A stretch of DNA of 64,000 nucleotides from JANOZM01 sp031429355 (GTDB lineage Bacteria > Pseudomonadota > Gammaproteobacteria > Burkholderiales > Burkholderiaceae_E), in assembly GCA_031429355.1 (NCBI GenBank), contig JANOZM010000004.1:496001-560000 (forward strand), read 5' to 3'. The notes beneath the pieces were generated by a model. That model did not search any database and was not told the DNA's origin. It was given only the letters and a program-made list of their open reading frames with translations. The first letter of the stretch is position 1. Each line of letters begins with the position of its first letter. A program made the translations under genes and the position numbers. Positions 59,679 through 64,000 of the stretch are shown one piece after another.

Positions 59679-60430
59679 TTGGCTTTTTAACCTTGCTAAA
59701 AAAAGAATTGGTGCGTTTTTGGAAAGTGGCGTTTCAAACGATTGCCGCCCCAGTTATGACGGCGTTGTTGTACTTGTTAGTATTTGGTCAAGCTTTAAAA
59801 GATCATGTTCAGGTTTATCCGGGTATTAGTTACATTGCGTTTTTGGTGCCAGGCTTGGTCATGATGTCGGTGCTGCAAAACTCGTTTGCCAATAGCTCAT
59901 CGTCGCTGATTCAATCTAAAATGTCGGGCAACGTTGTGTTTATTTTGTTGCCACCGTTATCGCACTACCATATGTTCTTTGCTTACATTGGTGCTGCGAT
60001 GGTGCGCGGTTTGGTGGTTGGTATTGGCGTTATGGTCGTTACGGTTTGGTTTACTGGTTTGCACTTTGCCGCCCCACTGTGGATTTTAGTATTTGGTTTA
60101 TTGGGCAGTGCCATATTGGGGGCCCTTGGCTTAATCGCTGGTATTTGGGCTGAAAAGTTTGACCAAATTTCTGCCTTCCAAAACTTTGTCATCATGCCGC
60201 TAACGTTTTTGTCTGGGGTTTTTTACTCGGTTCACTCTTTGCCAGCGGTTTGGCAAACCGTATCTCACGCCAACCCATTCTTTTACATGGTTGATGGTTT
60301 TCGCTACGGTTTCTTCGGCGTTTCCGATGTGGCCCCCGGTATTTCTTTAGCTGTAGTAAGCGCGGCACTGGTGGTTGTTGCTACCATCTGCATGGCGATG
60401 TTAAAAAGTGGTTATAAACTGCGACATTGA
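59675..60430 (+). CDS. ABC-2 type transporter permease (YadH-like)
   Basis: The 251-residue permease has six hydrophobic helices (AFLVPGLVMMSVLQNSFANS; GALGLIAGIWAEKFDQIS; FVIMPLTFLSGVFYSVHSLP). The ABC-2 signature region is intact. It is the partner of the ATPase upstream. The order mla-ABC-2-bolA-murA is conserved. Confidence 0.92.
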   Translation: MIGFLTLLKKELVRFWKVAFQTIAAPVMTALLYLLVFGQALKDHVQVYPGISYIAFLVPGLVMMSVLQNSFANSSSSLIQSKMSGNVVFILLPPLSHYHMFFAYIGAAMVRGLVVGIGVMVVTVWFTGLHFAAPLWILVFGLLGSAILGALGLIAGIWAEKFDQISAFQNFVIMPLTFLSGVFYSVHSLPAVWQTVSHANPFFYMVDGFRYGFFGVSDVAPGISLAVVSAALVVVATICMAMLKSGYKLRH

Positions 60431-60514
60431 TTGAGCAACACGTAAAAAACGTTTTACCGAAAAACAGTCACCCCAAGCCAATTGTTAAACGCGATTGGTT
60501 TCTAAAAGAAAATT

Positions 60515-60760
60515 ATGGTTACTCCAGAAGACGTAAAAAAATATATTGCCGAAGGCTTGGCTTGCGAATCACTTTCAGTTGAAGGCGATGGGCAACACTT
60601 CGAGGCGCGCATTGTGTCGTCCTTGTTTGAAGGCAAGCGCTTAATTCAGCGCCATCAATTAGTGTATGCCGCATTAGGCGACCGGATGAAGGCCGAGATT
60701 CATGCGCTATCCATGAAAACTATTGCGCCGTCCGAGCTTGCGGCCGAACCAAAAAACTAA
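60515..60760 (+). CDS. BolA family protein
   Basis: The 81-residue BolA/IbaG protein (VEGDGQHFEARIVSSLFEGK; RLIQRHQLVYAALGDRM) has the His that binds Fe-S with monothiol glutaredoxin. IbaG-type members sit before murA and affect envelope or acid stress. 30 bp upstream of murA. Confidence 0.93.
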   Translation: MVTPEDVKKYIAEGLACESLSVEGDGQHFEARIVSSLFEGKRLIQRHQLVYAALGDRMKAEIHALSMKTIAPSELAAEPKN

Positions 60761-60790
60761 ACTAACAAAAACGCAAAGAACAAACTTAAC

Positions 60791-62056
60791 GTGGATAAAA
60801 TTAAAGTAACGGGTGGCACACCTTTAAAAGGTTCAGTTGCCATGTCGGGCGCAAAAAATGCCGCCCTTCCTATTTTGTTTGGAGGCTTGTTAACTGCCGA
60901 ACCTTTGACCTTGCGTAACGTGCCCCATTTGCAAGATGTGCAAACTACTTTCAAGGTGTTGCGCGGTATGGGTGCGAAGGCTGAGTTGGCAACGGGCGGC
61001 ACCGCGATGATTGATGCGTCCACCGTTTCTAAATTAGAAGCCCCTTACGATTTAGTTCGCACGATGCGTGCTTCTATTTTAGTACTGGGCCCAATGCTGG
61101 CGCGTTTTGGTCATGCACGGGTTTCTTTGCCAGGTGGTTGCGCAATTGGTCAGCGCCCAGTAGATCAGCACATTAAAGGCTTGCAAGCCATGGGTGCCGA
61201 AATTGAAATTGCCGAGGGCTACATTAATGCCAAAGTAACCGATGCTAGCGGCCGTTTGTTAGGCGCACGCATCGTTACCGATATGGTGACCGTAACCGGT
61301 ACCGAAAACTTAATGATGGCTGCAACCTTGGCCAAAGGCATCACCATAATCGAGAACGCAGCGCGCGAACCGGAAGTGGTCGATTTGGCTAACATGCTGG
61401 TTAAGATGGGTGCACGCATTAAAGGTATTGGCACCGACACCATGACCATTGAAGGCGTCGAGCGTTTGCATGGTGCAGACCACGCGGTGATGGCCGACCG
61501 CATTGAGTCGGGTACTTTTTTGTGTGCTGTGGCTGCAATTGGTGGCGATGTCACCATCACTAATGCCGAACCCAAAACCCTCGATTCAACCATAGAAAAA
61601 CTGCGCGAAGCTGGTCTAGAAATTACCGCGGGCAATGATTGGGTGCGCGGTGTTATGCGCGGTCGTCCCAAGGCAGTTGATTTGCGAACTGCACCGTACC
61701 CTGCATTTGCAACCGATATGCAAGCGCAACTGATGGCGGTGAATTGCGTTGCAGAAGGTACTTCAATTATTAACGAAACGATCTTTGAAAATCGTTTTAT
61801 GCATGTGGCCGAACTCAATCGTATGGGTGCCGATATTCGTATCGAAGGACACACCGCGATTGTCAAAGGTGTGGCTCAGTTATCGGGTGCTGCGGTAATG
61901 GCAACTGATCTACGCGCTTCGGCCGGTCTCGTTATTGCCGGTTTGGCGGCGCGTGGTGAAACGATTGTGAATCGTATTTATCACCTCGATCGTGGCTACG
62001 AAAAAATGGAAGTTAAGCTGTCGCAATTAGGTGCAAAAATAGAGCGCTTGGCATGA
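60791..62056 (+). CDS. murA: UDP-N-acetylglucosamine 1-carboxyvinyltransferase
   Basis: The 421-residue enzyme has the catalytic Cys in LPGGCAIGQRP (about residue 118), the target of fosfomycin. It performs the first committed step of peptidoglycan synthesis. The start is GTG 60791. It overlaps hisG as ATGA. Confidence 0.97.
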   Translation: MDKIKVTGGTPLKGSVAMSGAKNAALPILFGGLLTAEPLTLRNVPHLQDVQTTFKVLRGMGAKAELATGGTAMIDASTVSKLEAPYDLVRTMRASILVLGPMLARFGHARVSLPGGCAIGQRPVDQHIKGLQAMGAEIEIAEGYINAKVTDASGRLLGARIVTDMVTVTGTENLMMAATLAKGITIIENAAREPEVVDLANMLVKMGARIKGIGTDTMTIEGVERLHGADHAVMADRIESGTFLCAVAAIGGDVTITNAEPKTLDSTIEKLREAGLEITAGNDWVRGVMRGRPKAVDLRTAPYPAFATDMQAQLMAVNCVAEGTSIINETIFENRFMHVAELNRMGADIRIEGHTAIVKGVAQLSGAAVMATDLRASAGLVIAGLAARGETIVNRIYHLDRGYEKMEVKLSQLGAKIERLA

Positions 62057-62712
62057 ACAAAGGCATCACCATTGCGTTATCTAAAGGCCGCATATTTGAT
62101 GAAACTGCGCCCATGTTGGAACGCGCCGGAATTAAGCCATTAGAAGACCCCGAAACCACGCGCAAGTTAATGGTTGAGTCGAGCAACCCCAATGTGCGTT
62201 TTGTTTTAGTGCGGGCCAGTGATGTGCCGACCTATGTGCAATACGGTGCTGCTGATATTGGTGTGGCTGGTAAAGATGTTTTAATCGAGCATGGTGGTGC
62301 GGGTTTGTATCAACCGATCGATTTGGGTATTGGCCGTTGCCGCGTTTCGGTAGCTGCCCGCGCTGGATTTGATTACGCAGCGGCAGTTCGCCCCGGCGCA
62401 CGTTTGCGAGTGGCAACAAAGTACACCGCAATTGCACAAGATCACTTTGCGGCGCGTGGTGTGCATTTGGATATGATTAAGTTGTACGGGTCGATGGAAC
62501 TTGCCCCCTTAACGGGCTTGGCCGATGTCATTGTCGATCTAGTTTCTACCGGAAAAACCTTGCAAGCCAATGGCTTAGTCGAGGTGGAACATATTATGGA
62601 TATATCGGCTCGGCTGGTTATTAATCAGGCTGCGCTAAAAACGAAATCCGAAGCGCTTGCGCCAATTATTGAGGCGTTTAAACGCGCCAGCCAAAGTGGT
62701 AAGTTAGCATGA
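62053..62712 (+). CDS. hisG: ATP phosphoribosyltransferase (short form)
   Basis: The 219-residue short-form HisG (IALSKGRIFDETAPML; DVIVDLVSTGKTLQANGL) lacks the C-terminal regulatory domain. Enzymes of this form need HisZ, which is not in the window. First step of histidine synthesis. It overlaps hisD by 4 bp. Confidence 0.96.
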   Translation: MNKGITIALSKGRIFDETAPMLERAGIKPLEDPETTRKLMVESSNPNVRFVLVRASDVPTYVQYGAADIGVAGKDVLIEHGGAGLYQPIDLGIGRCRVSVAARAGFDYAAAVRPGARLRVATKYTAIAQDHFAARGVHLDMIKLYGSMELAPLTGLADVIVDLVSTGKTLQANGLVEVEHIMDISARLVINQAALKTKSEALAPIIEAFKRASQSGKLA

Positions 62713-64000
62713 TCAATCGCCTAAACAGCCAAGAGCCCAATTTTCAACAATCGCTGGATGCGTTACTGGCTTACGAGCCTTCGCAAGACGCTGCGGTTGA
62801 GTCCGCTGTTTCAGAAATTTTAGCCCAAGTTAAAAAAGAAGGTGATGCAGCTGTTTTGCGTTACACCGCAAAGTTTGATCGCTTTGATCCCAAAGATGCC
62901 GTTGCCATTGAAATTACGCAGCAACAATTGCAACAAGCCTTGGATAGTTTAAGCCCTCAATTGCGCCAAGCATTAGAGTTTGCAGCCGAGCGCGTTAAAA
63001 CCTATCACCAGCATCAAGTGGCGCAAAGTTGGTCGTACACCGAGGCTGATGGTACTCGTCTCGGGCAAAAAATTACCCCGCTTGATCGGGTCGGTTTGTA
63101 TGTGCCGGGTGGTAAGGCGGCCTATCCTTCGTCCGTGTTAATGAATGCAGTGCCGGCCAAAGTAGCGGGCGTGCAAGAGCTGATTATGGTTACGCCAACC
63201 CCAGACGGTATTCGTAATCCTATCGTTCTGGCGGCCGCAAAAATCGCCGGTGTAGATCGCGTGTTTACCATTGGTGGTGCGCAAGCCGTTGGCGCTTTGG
63301 CTTACGGCACGGCCACTATCCCGAAGGTCGATAAAATTGTTGGCCCTGGCAATGCTTATGTTGCTGAAGCCAAACGTCGAGTGTTTGGTATTGTCGGTAT
63401 CGACATGATTGCTGGCCCCTCAGAAATTTTAATTATTTCGGATGGATCGGCACCACCTGACTGGACTGCGATGGATTTGTTTTCGCAAGCCGAGCACGAT
63501 GAAATGGCGCAATCAATTTTGTTGTGTCCCGATGCGGCTTATTTAGATGCAGTTCAAGCCTCAATCGCACGACTCTTGCCAACCATGCCGCGCGCGAAAG
63601 TAATCGAGCAATCATTGCGCGATCGCGGCGTGCTAATTCAAGTGACCGATCTGCAACAAGCGTGCGATTTAACAAACCATATTGCGCCCGAGCATTTGGA
63701 AATTGCGACCAAAGATCCGCAGTGGTGTGCCGATCGAATTCGGCATGCTGGTGCAATGTTTCTGGGTTTGTATTCTTCCGAGTCGCTGGGTGATTATTGC
63801 GCTGGGCCAAATCATGTGTTGCCCACGATGCGAACCGCGCGTTTCTCGTCCCCGCTGGGTGTTTACGATTTTCAAAAGCGTAGCAGTTTGATTGAAGTGT
63901 CTAAAGCCGGTGCGCAAACTATGGGGCCAATGGCAGCCGTCTTAGCCTACGGCGAAGGTTTGCAAGCCCATGCTCGCAGCGCAGAGTTGAGATTAGATGC
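62709..64000 (+). CDS. hisD: histidinol dehydrogenase (C-terminus beyond the window)
   Basis: ATG 62709 overlaps the hisG stop and about 430 codons are present, nearly the whole protein. Visible features are DRVGLYVPGGKAAYPSSVLM, the FSQAEHDEMAQSIL zinc-ligand region, HIAPEHLEI and GDYCAGPNHVLPT with the catalytic/zinc His. It oxidises histidinol to histidine in two NAD-dependent steps. Confidence 0.97.
   Translation, partial: MINRLNSQEPNFQQSLDALLAYEPSQDAAVESAVSEILAQVKKEGDAAVLRYTAKFDRFDPKDAVAIEITQQQLQQALDSLSPQLRQALEFAAERVKTYHQHQVAQSWSYTEADGTRLGQKITPLDRVGLYVPGGKAAYPSSVLMNAVPAKVAGVQELIMVTPTPDGIRNPIVLAAAKIAGVDRVFTIGGAQAVGALAYGTATIPKVDKIVGPGNAYVAEAKRRVFGIVGIDMIAGPSEILIISDGSAPPDWTAMDLFSQAEHDEMAQSILLCPDAAYLDAVQASIARLLPTMPRAKVIEQSLRDRGVLIQVTDLQQACDLTNHIAPEHLEIATKDPQWCADRIRHAGAMFLGLYSSESLGDYCAGPNHVLPTMRTARFSSPLGVYDFQKRSSLIEVSKAGAQTMGPMAAVLAYGEGLQAHARSAELRLD

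Noticed and set aside
60430..60514. GTAAAAAACGTTTTAC palindrome before bolA as an operator or terminator
   Set aside because: The arms are A/T-rich and short, and no binding-site family fits.
1..64000. CRISPR arrays, rRNA genes, complete insertion sequences or prophage modules
   Set aside because: No regularly spaced identical repeats, rRNA sequence, transposase or phage structural genes were seen.

Overview
The window is a chromosomal segment of a betaproteobacterium, most likely of the order Burkholderiales. I base this on gene order: the lolB-ispE-tRNA(Gln)-prs-rplY-pth block, the mutM-dynamin-mutY block, the lptC-lptA-lptB-rpoN-hpf-hprK-rapZ block, and the mla operon followed by an ABC-2 exporter, bolA, murA, short-form hisG and hisD. 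Base composition is moderate. I cannot name a genus.

Layout. (1) 1-6042: a leftward catabolic operon for 2-aminobenzoate (or a close aromatic acid) through CoA thioesters. It runs from a bifunctional monooxygenase/reductase through a MarR regulator, an enoyl-CoA hydratase and an acyl-CoA dehydrogenase to a CoA ligase cut by the window edge. A 26-bp palindrome sits in front of it. (2) 6.1-9.5 kb: a decayed vapBC pair, stress-type small proteins, a diguanylate cyclase and a repeated small hydrophobic gene. (3) 9.5-18.4 kb: ychF, a 5'-nucleotidase gene, then a dense leftward run of small accessory genes (GNAT, NTF2-like, hydrolase, ankyrin, DinB, higA and others). (4) About 18.9-28.43 kb: the most unusual part. 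It is a leftward array of small genes separated by 84-129 bp imperfect palindromes bounded by RYYYAAC/GTTRRRY-type boxes, which look like integron attC sites. No integrase gene is visible anywhere, so this resembles a CALIN (cluster of attC sites lacking integrase) or the detached tail of a chromosomal integron. The cassettes carry toxin-antitoxin genes (some decayed), a cytidine deaminase present twice (one copy broken), a DUF3800 protein, a SUKH/SMI1 protein, a GFA-family protein, a HIT protein and several unrecognised genes. (5) 28.7-34.4 kb: an M48 protease/YjgN pair, an SDR dehydrogenase, a relE/parE-type TA pair and a patatin. (6) 34.4-64 kb: conserved housekeeping blocks.

How the housekeeping genes work together. 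rplY, prs, ispE, lolB and pth serve translation, nucleotide supply, isoprenoids and outer-membrane lipoproteins. mutM and mutY protect against 8-oxoguanine and flank a dynamin-like GTPase. kdsC, lptC, lptA and lptB make and export LPS, and MlaFEDACB maintains outer-membrane lipid asymmetry. rpoN, hpf, ptsN, hprK and rapZ form the nitrogen-PTS/sigma-54 block; here ptsN is flipped relative to its neighbours. murA starts peptidoglycan synthesis, and hisG-hisD begins a histidine operon that runs off the right edge.

Recurring oddities are short tandem duplications at gene ends and in protein linkers, and several toxin-antitoxin loci at different stages of decay.
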